A program made the position numbers and the translations under genes. The notes beneath the pieces were generated by a model. The model searched no databases. It worked only from the letters and a program-made list of their open reading frames with translations, and was not told the DNA's origin. DNA of 64,000 nt from Sipunculus nudus (Eukaryota > Annelida > Sipuncula > Golfingiida > Sipunculidae): the NCBI GenBank assembly GCA_026874595.1, contig CM049306.1, positions 47,926,019-47,990,018 on the forward strand. Reading direction: 5' to 3'. Position 1 is the stretch's first letter; every line of letters begins with the position of its first letter. This document shows positions 1-12,700 of the stretch, one piece after another.

Positions 1-650
1 CATTGATTTAAAAGATGGTTTGCTTTAGGTCAGTGTAAAAAAGTAGAATTGTAAACAAGTATATAATATGTTTGACCTCAGAAGGTCTTGCCAAATCAGG
101 GAGTTCTTGCTCTCAATCTCATGTGGTCCTGAGAGGTCCAGGATAATGTATGAACCTCACCAACACTCTCCAGCTATGGCTGTGTATTTATAAATTGATC
201 CAAAGCATCTAAGAATGTGGTAACTTCACCTTATATATTTGATATATTATAGAATTATATGCAAGACAATATTTAGTAAGATAAATAAATACAATAAATG
301 ACCTGGTAGAATTCCCCCTTTCCTTCAGGTTCTTATATTGCACATTTTAATTTGACCTTAACTGTAATTTTTCGGTGAGATTTCAGACAAATACTAAAAT
401 TCTTTAAATTTACACTACATGCAGTACCTTTAGTTTTTTTGGTATCTTTACAAAATTTTCAACAATTACTACAGAGAGGGTTTGCTTTTAGTCTTTTAAT
501 CTTTGAAAATATAAATAACCAAGCAATATGTTACACATGCAGAGAATCTGGTTACAAGAGGGAGTTCTATTTGTCAATTTCAAGTGCACTTTAGTGAACC
601 ACGTAGAAGTGTAGATATTGTGCATACTTATCTACTGGTCATTTTTCATT
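1..650. repeat. Diverged repeat units; no gene seen
   Basis: Two blocks (about 61-180 and 345-600) share a pattern with 19640-19800. All three run from a GAGG(G)AGTTCT-like motif through a TTGTCAAT-like stretch to TCAAGTGGTCCTGAG or a close variant. AGAGAGGGTTTGCTTTTAG at 473-491 matches AGAGAGGATTTGCTTTTAG at 19723-19741. This suggests an old dispersed repeat, possibly continuing left of the window. No ORF here has coding character. Confidence 0.4.
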
Positions 651-1631
651 AGGGCCCCACTTCAATAGAAGCTCTTGCCCTATAGTAATCACCCTGTCCG
701 TCTCTCCGTCTACAAATTCATTTCCGGATGATAACTCCAGTTTCGATTCACATATGGATTTCAAACTTAATATATTAATGGCCCACCACTAAAGCAAGAA
801 CCCTATTGATTTTGGGGTCATGAGGTCAAAGGTCAAGGTCTCAGGACTCACATTTTTAAAAACTTTGTGGATGCATTTTAAGCCAAATTTTCCATGCCAG
901 TCTTTCCATCTTACACATATTGTACACCTGCCAACAGGAAAACATTTCTATCAATCTTGGGGCCACAATTTCAAAGGTCAAGATCACAGGAGCCATCTGT
1001 CCACAAATTCATTTCCAGATGATAACTCCAGGTGGGATTCACATATGGATTTCAAACTTGACTGTTATATGGCCAGCACTAAACAAACATCCTTTTTAAT
1101 TTGGTGTCACAAGGTCAAAGTTCAAGGTCACATCTTTCAAAAGATTGTGGATGCATTTTAAGCAAAACCGTTCATACCAGAGGTTCCACCTTACAACTAC
1201 CATTCACATGCAATAGGCAAATATCCCTTTCCCTATTGGGGTCACAAAGTCAAAGGTCAAGGTCACGGGAGTCATCTGCCCACTCATTAATTTAAAAAAC
1301 ACTTTTATGAATCCAGTTTGGATTCACATATGGATATCAAACTTAATATATATATGGCCCACTAAAAAAGCAAGAACCCATTTGATTTTGGGGTTGTGAG
1401 GTCAAGGTCTCAGGGCTCATATTTCTAAAAAGTTGCAAATGCTGTATAAGCCTAATTTTATTTGCCAGTCTTTCCATCTTGCTTCAGTATTTAAATACTG
1501 TTTGGCTCAGTTTCCTTTGTCTCTGCAGGTAATCAGGTCTTTTATTACATTTTTCCAAGCATCACTCAGCCCACACTAGAAGTGTGTGGGCCTTTTGCAG
1601 GGACTTTCCTGACCTGTCAGTATTCATCTAG
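651..1631 (+). mobile_element. Helitron-like (HINE/pearl-type) non-autonomous element, family D
   Basis: The left end (AGGGCCCCAC...GCTCTTGCCCT) can fold back on itself. CCGTCTCTCCGTC, a decayed GTCC-type microsatellite, follows. Tandem cores of about 290 bp start near 711 and 1002, with a decayed third near 1285; each contains ATTCATTTCC, GATAACTCC and GGTCAAAGGTCAAGGTC-like sequence. At the right end GCCCACAC and GTGTGGGC form an 8-bp hairpin (1569-1591), and the element stops at CTAG (1628-1631) followed by T, the canonical Helitron 3' end. It has no coding capacity. Orientation is set by the CTAG end. The 5' end is less certain because no TC start was seen. Confidence 0.5.
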
Positions 1632-3664
1632 TATAATGTGTATAGCTCCTTTGGCAGCTATAAAACTGTATGAATGTTCCTTAAAAAGAGGTTGGTATTT
1701 TTAATTGATCAATTGTGAAGCGGGATCTCTTAATAAATGTGTAACTGATGCACTGAACTTCGATTGTTCTGCTGTGGTTGATCTGTGATAGCTTGGATTA
1801 CACCACAGATATGAAATTGGAACTCTATAAACCCAAGATCATCAGACACACTGATGCAACAGAATTAGGTTGTTCACATTGGTCCTTTGTTTAAGTGGTT
1901 AAGGCTGTGGTTTGTTGTTTATGCTGTCACATAAACGGATAAAAATTAAGAAAACCACATGATCAGGTGAGTGTTACATAAGTAAATTCAGTTTCTAGAT
2001 ATATCATTGCATAAATACACAGCAGGAAATGAAAATTAATATGTTAATATAATTTTAGTCATATTATAAGTAGTTCTTATGTGTAAGTCAATAAATGTAA
2101 TTATCTTCAGTTTCACCATTTAATGTTGTGGTTCCAGTGACTTTTGAACAAAATGAGGCAATAAATTGCCTAAATGTCAGTGATTTTAAATACATCCTGA
2201 TCTGATCAGTTGTCTTCCTAATGGTGGTTTGCAGTGAAAAAGTATCATCATCAAAATATTTGTTTTCAGTTCTTTCCAAGGCTGCAGTTTTATCATTAAT
2301 AATGTTATCAAAATACAAATTGTTCATTCCCATCATCAGTTTTTCCTGGCAAAGGAAGCAATAAAAATGCCAACTTCTATTGTCCTTCGACGGTTTTACC
2401 ATAAACGAAACAATTTGCTGTTTGTTATAAACGGGGAAACAACATACTTGCCATTGGAAACATCACAGCAAAACTCTTACTGATGTATCTCTATTTGTTC
2501 TGTTTATCCCCAGAGAGCCGTAGAGAATCGTGTTGATATACTTTTTATATTTTAAATAAACAGGAGGTCAGTAAGATTATAGGAAATGTTTATGAGGAAA
2601 ATGCCACCAGATGGGTTTTGGGCCCTGTCATTAGCTGTATGGCTGTGTATAGCCATGATTAGTGGCATGCTCTGCAGGGGTAGGCCAAGGCCAGGTTAAT
2701 GGGTCTCATAAATCCACTTTACTGTCATGTCCATTATTCCATCAACAAACTCTATAGCTATATTTGTGCCATTCAGACTGGAACTTTTAGCCCCCCATGC
2801 ACACATCTTGACTCACCAGGCTTATATCCCTTAATATTTACAAGGTAGATCAAGCAGTGACTGATATCCATAGTTCTTTACATGTACAGGTTAAGAATCT
2901 GTAAAATGCCGCCTAGATGTGACTTATAATATTGTCTAGATATATTGTAACCTTCAAAGTATCCTGCAGACTCAGTATAGTGTAAGTGTTGCCCTGAGCG
3001 ACACATCTATATGATGTATATGGCAGCTAGAACACCTCTGTAGCCAGTAGTTATAAGCTTGATGTTTCAGTTAATGTGAACACAGATGTCTATAAAGTAG
3101 CAGTCCTAATTCAGAGATCATAAAAAAAAAAATTACATATGCAACTCACATGACATGGATATAATAGTCACATGATTTCCCCCTTTTGTGGTCAATATTG
3201 AAAATACATTTTGCATGATGAAATACAATTTGCTTATGATATAAAAGTTACATGCTTACTATGTGGGAATTACCATATTATAAACATGTAATGCTTTGAC
3301 TGGATGATACAAGGATGTTATTAAAAAAACAACCAGAGATGGTGGGTATTTTTTGGCTAATATGCATTACTCACATATATGGACTTTATTTATGCCCATC
3401 AATGGAATATTTCCTCAATATACCAGTGCTGTTCAGATGCCACATATAAAATGGCAAACCCAGACCTGTAGATGTGCAAAGCATGAAGTACTGACTATAC
3501 TCTTCATCCATGGCTGACAAGAAATACTTGAGTCCTTGGTTTAGTAAAACAACAGATAAATGAATTATTTACTTACAGAATTGCATCTTGTCTTGAGGAT
3601 ATAAATAGATATCAGCTCAGTCCTCTTTCTACCTATCGCTTAACCTTTCCCATTGAACAGAGTA
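1632..3664. other. Non-coding stretch, no gene found
   Basis: AT-rich unique-looking DNA. The longest open frame (complement 2088-2402) shows no recognisable domain or coding bias. Nothing else was identified. Confidence 0.6.
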
Positions 3665-3748
3665 CAGTGAAACCTGTGTAAGAAGACCATCAATTGTCTT
3701 ATTTTGCAGGTCTTATTAGACAGGTGTTTTTTTAGACAGGTTCCACTG
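3665..3748. mobile_element. Short palindromic MITE (84 bp) with TA target duplication
   Basis: CAGTGAAACCTGT at the left and ACAGGTTCCACTG at the right are inverted repeats with 12 of 13 matches, and TA lies directly outside both ends. The interior repeats the theme (AGACC...GGTCTTATTAGACAGG). TA duplication and CAGTG-type ends fit the Tc1/mariner-pogo group. It is too short to encode anything and is probably a deletion derivative. Confidence 0.7.
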
Positions 3749-6700
3749 TATCTGAAAAACCCTGCATACATAGCTCAGGTCAACTTGTATTGAACCTATC
3801 AAGTGTATCTTTAGGTATTCTACCAAGATTAGGTTTTAAACATGTAAACTTGCAGTGACAGAACTTTTTGAATATAAAAAAAAATTTGACCTTAACATGT
3901 TCCATGTTACACTGTATCTAAAATGTAACATGGTTTCACTTCTGATTAATTTGGCAATTGTAAATTGTGATTCTTTTCACCTAGTCTTAACTGACATATA
4001 TTCTACATCATAATGTATGGTGTTTGCTTGATCGTCTGATCATCCACATGTCAACAAACTTGTGGCTTTAATTTAAATTTTTCAATTTAAACACTGATTA
4101 TAAAAATAAGGATGTAATTTCTCACTTCATTCTTTTCATTAGATTGTAGCTATTTGGACATTTCTAATTTGCACCATATTTAACTTAATATTTAACAAGA
4201 TGTTTTGCATGCTTCAGCTTAGGCCAAACATGATTTTATTTAGATCATAAATCAAATTAAGAAAAAAAAAGTGTCATGTTACACAAGTGGCAGGTACAGT
4301 CTAATTAACGATATTAAAGAAAATGTATGTACAACCTCTGTGCTCAAGACCAGGGTATACACTAGTGCTTGGTTCAGTTTTAAACAACCACTCTCAATGT
4401 TACTGAATGTCTGACTAACAATATTTCATTCTTTTGCTCAAATTGAGGTGCCTGAACAAAGTTAACGTTGTTTAGTTACAGGCATGGTTGAATTTGAGCA
4501 TGTTTTTGTAATAAATCAGGCTCTTTCTAAATAACCTTCTGACAGGATGAATGAGTGAATGTGGTTTTCTCGACAACCCAATCAACCCGCCCACTGTTAA
4601 GGTGACAGGGAATAAGACATATGAAGGTACAATATCAATGGCAACATTGTGTGGCCATCACCTGATGAGGATTTTATCAGGAGAAGTGCAATCTATTTTA
4701 TTGTCACCCTTTTTAATGTGCATGATTTGACTTGGGGAATTTTTAAAAAGGAATGATAACAATAAAGCATGAAATTGGCAGCTGTCTGGGCAGGGTTCTT
4801 CAGGTGTATGAAAGACATGAGGCCACGTACAGGTATGACATACTTGACAGACAGTACTGAAGTACAGATATATATGCAGTATGGCAGTACATATTGAATA
4901 TCCACATAGTATGCAAAACAAAGCAGATTATTGTGCATTATTATAGAAAAAAAAAAGATCCATACAGTGACAGTTTATTTTTAAAGATTGTTTAGTTACA
5001 GTCTTTGCCTGTAGGTGGCACCCTCTCTTAAATGTGGATGAAGGTTGCTAGATGACAATGGAGGATGGAAGCCTTGATATGATGATTTAGCTTTTTCATA
5101 ATGGAGGATTTTATAGGAAATCTGCAAACAAAGAAAAGTTAATTAAAAGGAGTATAATATTTGAATTATTATTGAATAATAAATGATATGTTTTTCAGGT
5201 AACAACATCTACAAATTTATAAATGTATCTGAAAGAGCTATTTAAGGAGGGAGCAATTACGTTTGTGTAAATTTTGCTACAGGGATGTTTATAAATATAT
5301 GGTTTTCAGTACTTTTGCATATGTAATTTAGGAGACTAAAAAGCAGTTCAGACTGTTTTGGAAAAAAATTTATGTACATGCAGTGAATTGTTTGTATTTT
5401 TTTACAGCAGTTAATCCATACTGATGTATTTAGGGATTGTTGATACAGATTGCTTGCTGGCTCAACATTGAAGCTGAAGGTTATAGCAGTTGTTGTTTAT
5501 GCTGCCTCTGATATATATAAAGGCCAATTACAGCTGGGGTGTGTGGCAGAAAGTGCTGTGCTTGTACTAATAATGTGGCACACTGCTTCAGCTTTTTGTC
5601 TTGGCTGTCAGCTTAATTGGGTGCCAGCTCCTGAAGCAAACACAAGCAGAGTACACCCTGATTGCTTGTATTTCTGTGTAAAAAAGTTTGAGGTTTGTAT
5701 GTGGAGGTGGTCCCTGTTATTTGATCATATATGGGGCATTTTCTCAGCAGGGGTAGGCGGAGAATTTCACAGTGGGATAATTCAGGCTCCCTTTGATTAG
5801 AGACATAGGTAATATATTGAGGCAATAATTTTGCCATGGCATAAGAGCAGGATTCTTCCCCATTTATCACAAATTGATAAAAAGGATAACTCTGCCTAGG
5901 GGATTTGCTGGGGCTATGGCCTGCTTGACAAAGGCACAGCACACAAGTTGGATTTACGTCACAGGATCAGGGCTTTTTTGGTACCATGCCAATTGTGTTG
6001 GTATTTTGAAAGGTCTGTGTATATGATATCCAATTTAGGATGGGATGATTTGAGGGGCCTGTATCCTAGTTGGCTGTGATCATGTGAATAATCTGGGAGC
6101 TTGCTCAAACCAGTTTCCCTGGCGATGTACTATTTCCTCTGTGGCAGGGACCCTGTGTCACATGCAGTCACCAGTGAGCGACCTTGGCTGTGTTTTACCT
6201 TAATTTAATCTTAGAAAGTGTGATTTATGGAAACAGTCATAAACTGTAATATATTTTTCTTGTGGTATTAAAAATCTTTTTTCTGCAATTGCTCCTGCTT
6301 AATCATTTTGTGGAATGGTTTCTGCCGTTTGCTGAAATCAATAGAACAAGCTGTGTTGGAAGTCTGCAAGTTAAATGGGGTGTTTCATGTAGCATGATAT
6401 GATGGGTCCTGCCCTCTTTATGATGTTCACCAAGCCGGCAATAGATACTGTGACGTTTTTCTTTTCTCTTGCAGTGAGAAATCTGTGACAGCACATTGTT
6501 GAGATTACTGCAGTACAAAGCCAGAGAAGACTGAATGCACATGGGCACAGCTGTGATCCGTCCAGGCGCAGGTAAAGAGCTGCTTCCTGTCTTTCTTGTG
6601 CACTGACAGCCTGCACGTGCCTGTGTAGTGACTGTCAATTAAAGCAAGTATTCTTTTCTACAACAAGCTGATGAAGAGCCAAGACTGTAGCAGTCCCCCC

Positions 6701-7132
6701 TTGAAAAGAAACAGGAATGTTACAGTCTTTGTTTGCTGGCTCTGGTACAGATGTGATAGCATTAGGGTTTGGCCCCTGGCGCTTTTTATTCAAAAGTTAA
6801 TTGAGACTGGGTGTACTGTTTTTACCCCCACAGAGAAGAGTGTTTAGCTACAGCTGGTATCATTTTGTGAGAGATAATTGCTCATGTTTGTCAAGCTGAA
6901 ATCAATTGTAGAATTAAAAATCTCTGCCTGAAATTCCGGCTATTGTTTCATTGTGATAAAAGATATTTCAAGGATGATTTACTTTATATTTGTTCAGTAA
7001 CAGGACTGGTCATGTAGGATTTGTCTTTTTTTTGTTTTGCATTCATCAGTTGGTGTATTTTTATAGTTTAGAAACACAATCAATAAATCAGTTATTATTC
7101 CAAGAGACTTGTGATCTAATTCCGATTCAAAA
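3749..7132. other. Non-coding stretch, no gene found
   Basis: I see no coding exon or defined repeat here. Open frames at 5450-5800 (+) and 5613-5942 (-) overlap on opposite strands, and neither resembles a known protein. AT content is moderate, with a slightly higher-GC block around 5880-6200. Confidence 0.6.
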
Positions 7133-7215
7133 AGCCCTCAGACTGATGGGCTATTGTCGTCACCCAAGCCATCCTTCGTCTGGCATCCGTTAACAGTTAC
7201 CTTGTGAGCGGAATC
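7133..7215 (+). repeat. 5'-end fragment of family C element
   Basis: AGCCCTCAG...CTGATGGGCTATTGTCGTCACCC and the following CCGTTAACAGTTACCTTGTGAGCGG match the left end of the element at 8717 closely. The tandem cores and 3' end are absent here, so it is a truncated copy. It has lost the CCCTTAGG loop and most of the GTCC microsatellite. Confidence 0.75.
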
Positions 7216-8716
7216 TTTAATTCTTCCGCACTCTTTAAAGCAGTTCTGCTGAGGTAGTTGTGCTCTAATGGGTGCCTTCAATTTGATGAGAACAAAGGGT
7301 TTTAGTTCAGCTGAATTGGCCAGATAGAAGCATGTGTATGCACACTAAGTGAAAAAAAAATCTAGGTTTTCAGTGTCAATAGCTGGTCATTTCAGGATTA
7401 TTATTAGGTCTGCAATTAACTTATGGACATGTTGAAGACATGACCATGATGGATGTATATGTGCTCTAATCAGTGCCCTCAAGTTCACAAACCCAAGAAG
7501 TTTTAGATAAGGTACTGGATTAACCATTTACCATAAAAAAGCACACACAGGCAGTCTGGGTTCTGTGTTTCAGATGAGGGTCTCATTTCAGGATTATCTT
7601 GTTCACATTTGTTAACTTTGGCCAGTTGAATGTTTTGGTATAGTTTAGGTAGATGTTTTCCACTGAATGACCTCTAATTTTAATCAAGATTGCCAGAATT
7701 TGCAGACATGGCATGGAGAGTATAAAAACATAATGTAGTTCCCTGCTGAGTCCATCAGAACAAGAATGTTGTTCTGATTTTCTTTTTTGCAATAATTAAA
7801 AGAGTACCAGCTTGGCTGTCAATCAGACCTATAGTTGCCTCTCTTTGCCAGTTAACTCCTGAGGTTTCTTTGACCTGAGTGCTAGAATATCAAATCCTCT
7901 GACCCTCTGACAACATGAGCACTCTGCTTCCTGCATCAACAAAGATAGCTATTTCATCAGCATACTATCAACCTAATTAGGAGACACGTATATTGTGTCC
8001 TGGTTGTATCAACATTCAGCTGACTCCCGTCAACGTCAGCTGTCCTAGTATGTCAGTCAGATACAGCTCAGCAGTTGGCATGTATAGTCACTGTGGGGGC
8101 CATGCAGCAGCATGGTCCACACCTACTATTATGTACTACTTATTAATTTCTCAAAAAACAAAACATAATATGTTTTTCTGAAAGCTGTCACTGTGGTCCT
8201 AATATTAAGGTCCATGTGTGGTGGATTAGAAACATGTGCCTCAGACAGCCAACCAGATGATCTAGTGGAAGGTCACTGGAATGTTAGTGCCTTCACACTT
8301 TAATAACCCTCAGTTAATTTATAGCTATGTCTACTGGACATAATATAAAAAATTCATTATATTGGTTTATAGATTTTTAGGAGGTTAACAGAAGAAAAAG
8401 AGTTTAAGCTGTTCAGATGACATTGGTAACTGACTGAGCTTATATACAACAGATGCAAGAATTCTCTGGATCATGGAGTGAAAATAAATGTAAGCTTTTG
8501 AGTGCTGCTGTGACTAAAATGTAATATAAAATGTCTGTAGATAATGGAGAGCTTTATCATCCCTGTATGTCTAATAAGTTATTTTTATGGATTCATTTCT
8601 TCAATAATTCATGAATGATGGCATGGAGTTTATGATTGTTATGTGAAAAGGCTACTCTATATTTAGCTATAGCAAAATAGGTAAAAAATTTATTGTTTTC
8701 AAATTTCCCAATTTTT
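7216..8716. other. Non-coding stretch, no gene found
   Basis: Nothing recognised; the short open frames have no coding signature. Confidence 0.55.
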
Positions 8717-9750
8717 AGCCCTCAGCCCTTAGGCTGATGGGCTATTGTCGTCACCCAAGCTGTCCGTCTGTCCGTCCGTCCGTCCGTCCGGCGTCCGTTA
8801 ACTTTTACCTTGTGAGCGGGATATCTTGAAAAGGATTCACCGTCAGAATTTTATTTCCTCGGTAAAGATGTATATCGACAAAATCTCAGTCAAGTTCGAA
8901 GATGGGTGACCTTGACCTATTTTTCTACATTTTTGAGCTGATTATAGAAAAACACTTAGATGATTATTACTCAGGAACCATTTGGTGGATTTTCACAAAA
9001 CTTACTATGATTATTGGGACTGATTGTCTGTACCTGCTACACAAGTTTGGTGTTGCCACCTACAATTTCTTATTTTAAATGAATTTTTATCGAATTTTTC
9101 AACTTTGGCCTTGTGAGCGGGATATCTCTAAAAGGATTCCCGTAGGAATTTTATTTTTTCGGTGAAGATGTATATGGACTAAATCTCGGTCAAGTTCGAA
9201 GATGGGTGACCTTGACCTATTTTTCTACGTTTTAGAGCCGATTATAGAAAAAAACATTTAGAAGCTTATTTCTCAGGAACCATTGGGTGGATTTTCACAA
9301 TACTTACTATGATCATAGGGACTGATGGTCTGTAACTGCTGCACAAGTTTGGGGGTGCCACCTACAATTTCTGATTTTTAATGAATTTTTCTTGGATTTT
9401 TCAACTTTGGCCTTGTGAGCAGGATATCTCTAAAAGGATTCACAATAGGAATTTTATTTCTTTGGTGAAGATGTATATCGACAAAATCTTGATCAAGTTC
9501 GAAGATGGGTGACCTTGACCTACTTTTCAAGGTCACAGAGCTTATAATAGAATAAAACTTCGAAGCTTATTTTTCAGGAAGCATTTGGTGGATTGTTATT
9601 AATCATGGTAAAACAATATTAAATTTATAACTAAGACATGTACAGATATACATCCATGTGAGAACAGATATTTAGTACTTGTTACTGTTACCACCTCTAA
9701 ACACTCTTCTTTTGGCTGAGGGCTTTTGTCAGCTTCTGCTGATATTCTAG
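8717..9750 (+). mobile_element. Helitron-like (HINE/pearl-type) element, family C, complete
   Basis: The left end AGCCCTCAGCC-CTTA-GGCTGATGGGCT forms an 11-bp stem with one bulge. A (GTCC)n microsatellite follows (about 8759-8791). Three tandem cores of ~301 bp begin with CTTGTGAGCGGGATATCT near 8810, 9111 and 9412. GGCTGAGGGCT near the right end is the exact inverse of the left AGCCCTCAGCC. The hairpin TCAGC-TTCT-GCTGA follows, and the element ends at CTAG (9747-9750) before T. Subterminal inverted repeats, microsatellite, tandem cores and 3' hairpin with CTAG are the features of Helitron/Helentron non-autonomous elements. There is no coding capacity. Confidence 0.7.
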
Positions 9751-12700
9751 TCTAGATTTACCATTATGATTTAGAGTGAGCAATGACACTTGTGGGAAGT
9801 TAACATTTCATAATCTCTAGACCCTTCTTGAAATTATGAGAGGTCCATATTTAGCAGAATCTTGAATAGTGTTCTGGTGCCAACTGCAATAAATTTTCTG
9901 TTTTAGTGCAGTTTACCACTCTGTCATTCCCACTTAAAATATAAATAAAAAATAATGTTTTTTTTTTAAATTACAAGTGTATATTTTACTCCTAAAAGTG
10001 AGTTGATGAATTGTCCTGAAATTTGGTAAGAATGAATATTTTGGATAGCTTTATCTTGAACACAAGATGTGTGGTAACTAATCTTTCCATTTTTGCACAG
10101 AAGGCCCCATCAATGCCACCTAAAACAGTTTAAGCAATATAACTCGATAAATAGAACTTTAAAAGATTTCTTTGAAAACATGGCAGACTATATGAATATT
10201 AAATTACTAATGAAATTTTAAAGACTTTGCAAAATCTAGAGTGGGTGGTTCTGCTGACGTGTTATATATTATGAATCATGGGAGTTATGAAACATTAAGC
10301 ACAACATTCCAGACCAAGAGTGGCATTCTTCTTAACCACAAGTGCATTAGGCCGTCGCTCCCTCAATGCATCAGTCGCCTGGCAGTAGCTAGTATATAAT
10401 TTCAGGTTTTAGTTTATCAACTTATGTAATGTTCATTACATAATAAGTTAATTTCCCAAAGGAAATTAATCTTCAGTGGAATTTGGGTCACATCCCTTGT
10501 GCTACAGATGCAAATATTTTAGTGTAAGATTGGTACTATTATGTAGAATCATCAGCATGTTTGTAAGTTTTTCAAAGCCTCCCTAAGTAGGAAGGGGATG
10601 CTTATAGGGGTTGATGAGTTTATTTCTGCATGAATATTGGAATCTGTTTTGGGGGATTTAATTATTTAATTATAAAGTGCAGAATCATCAACAAGAATTT
10701 TTTTCTGTCCATGCTTTGCTAGATCTCAGATATGGATAATTTTCCTACACTGACCTTCGGTCAGAGTGATACATGTTACAGGTGATAGATATTTATTTTC
10801 AATTGTGACCTAATTTTCAAAGTAGTGACCTACATAGCTTATTTTTGCTAATAATTGAATTAATGCAGAAGAATTTTTGTGCTTTGCTTGCCCTCTTGAA
10901 GATTTATATAATAAGAAGATAATAATAATAATTAGATAATGTTTTGCATATTTGAAACCACCATGAATGAAAAGCCAACCACAGGTTTTCATCTAAAATA
11001 TATAATTTCATCTGTGAAATGTCTGTAATGTTCATAACTCCTCCCATATTCCCCTTTTCAGGCTCTCTCTGTCTCTCTCTCTCTCACAGACTTTGTCACC
11101 TCACACATTTCATTCACACACCAATAAGCATACACATTTTCTCTTTCACCTTCTCTACTTCTGTAACTTGCTATTTCTCACATTCTTTTTGTTTTCACTC
11201 GGGCAGCAACAATCAGTGTGTGGAAAGGAAATGAAACCATTTAAGAGTGTAAAAAAGTGCCTTTCATGATTCATTTAGTCAGGAACCTCACAGAAGTCAG
11301 GTCCTGAGGGAGTCATCCTGTGAGAGAGCATTCAAACCAGCAGAAGATAAAGGAAACCTACTTTTCATTTATCAAAAAAAAACAAGCAAGTGTCAAGTTT
11401 CTTCAACAGTGAAAAAAAGGCTTCCCTGTTTAACTTGCCTGACTGAAAGTCCATGTGGCTATGTAACCTTTTACCTCAGACACTCCATAATTCAAGTACA
11501 AAGTATTAATAATTATTTAATACAGCTTGATTGGATCTACAAATACACTGTTTATAAACTTTGGTCAAGTAAATAAATTAATTATTGCTGCTTTTCTTGT
11601 TCGAGGGGATTAATAAGACAAAACATATATTTCCAGTGCTAAAATGTGGTAACTTGGTTTCTAAAATGAAACTGCATAAGTTGACTTTTGGTTTAGATTT
11701 TCTCTTGTGTTATAAACTGGGTCGGCATAGCTTTATTTTCAAGAGATCTTTAAAAGAATTGTAGATCATACTCAAGAGGAACTTATTTTAATTAAATCTT
11801 CATCCAAAAAATTGTCACAGCATTAAATCTCTCAGAGATTGAAGCATATTCCCAGCTCGCTCTCTCTCTCTTCATCCTTGTGTGAACATCTTAAAAAACG
11901 TTCTGACTCTAATAGTCTGTGTTACTCTTGAAAAGTGCTGACTGTTATAGCAGGTGTTGCTAAAATTATATCGTGCTCAGGAGAATTTAGAAAGGAGCTT
12001 CAGGTTTTATTATCTCTCAGCCAAGATCAGGAAAGAGAGAAGGATGTTCAGGTCAGTGGGTTTGCTTTCACAGAAGTGGCTGGATAAGAAGGGGTGGGGA
12101 TAGGAGTCAGCCACACTTGAATCATCATGTAGCTGCTGCATGTATTATAAGGATCAGTGGCTGTTCATAACCTGCTGCAGGGCATCACTTAGATTGTAGC
12201 AAAGAGGTCAAGATGAGTGGAGAGCCTGACATGTGACACACTGTGACAAGACAGGGGAAGTCCTGGGGAATGTTTTCTTCCAGTACTTTGTCCATCCTAT
12301 ACTTCCTTAGCCCCCCTGTTAGTATTTAATATACAACAGTCAGCTACAGTTCATCTAGGTATATACTCATCATTGAGTGGATAGAACCTTGTGGCAGGGG
12401 TGTGGTACAAAATGGCACAGACAAAAATGACACCATTGAGAAAAATGACAAAGTGGCACATTGCAAATGTAATTTTGTGGTTCCTTGGTGGCACAGGCTG
12501 GACTTCTCCAGAACCATCTCATAACTGCCATGAGCACTCTTGTTTCAACATGCTGTGTAATGTTAAAGTTATCACCATAATAATCTGTCTGTTTCTGTAT
12601 TTGTGTGATTTAGGGCTTTTTATATAGCAATGCTGGTCCATTGTAGAGAGAGATGCAGTCTGAATGTACAAACATTGGTTTTGTTAGACTATGACGTAGC

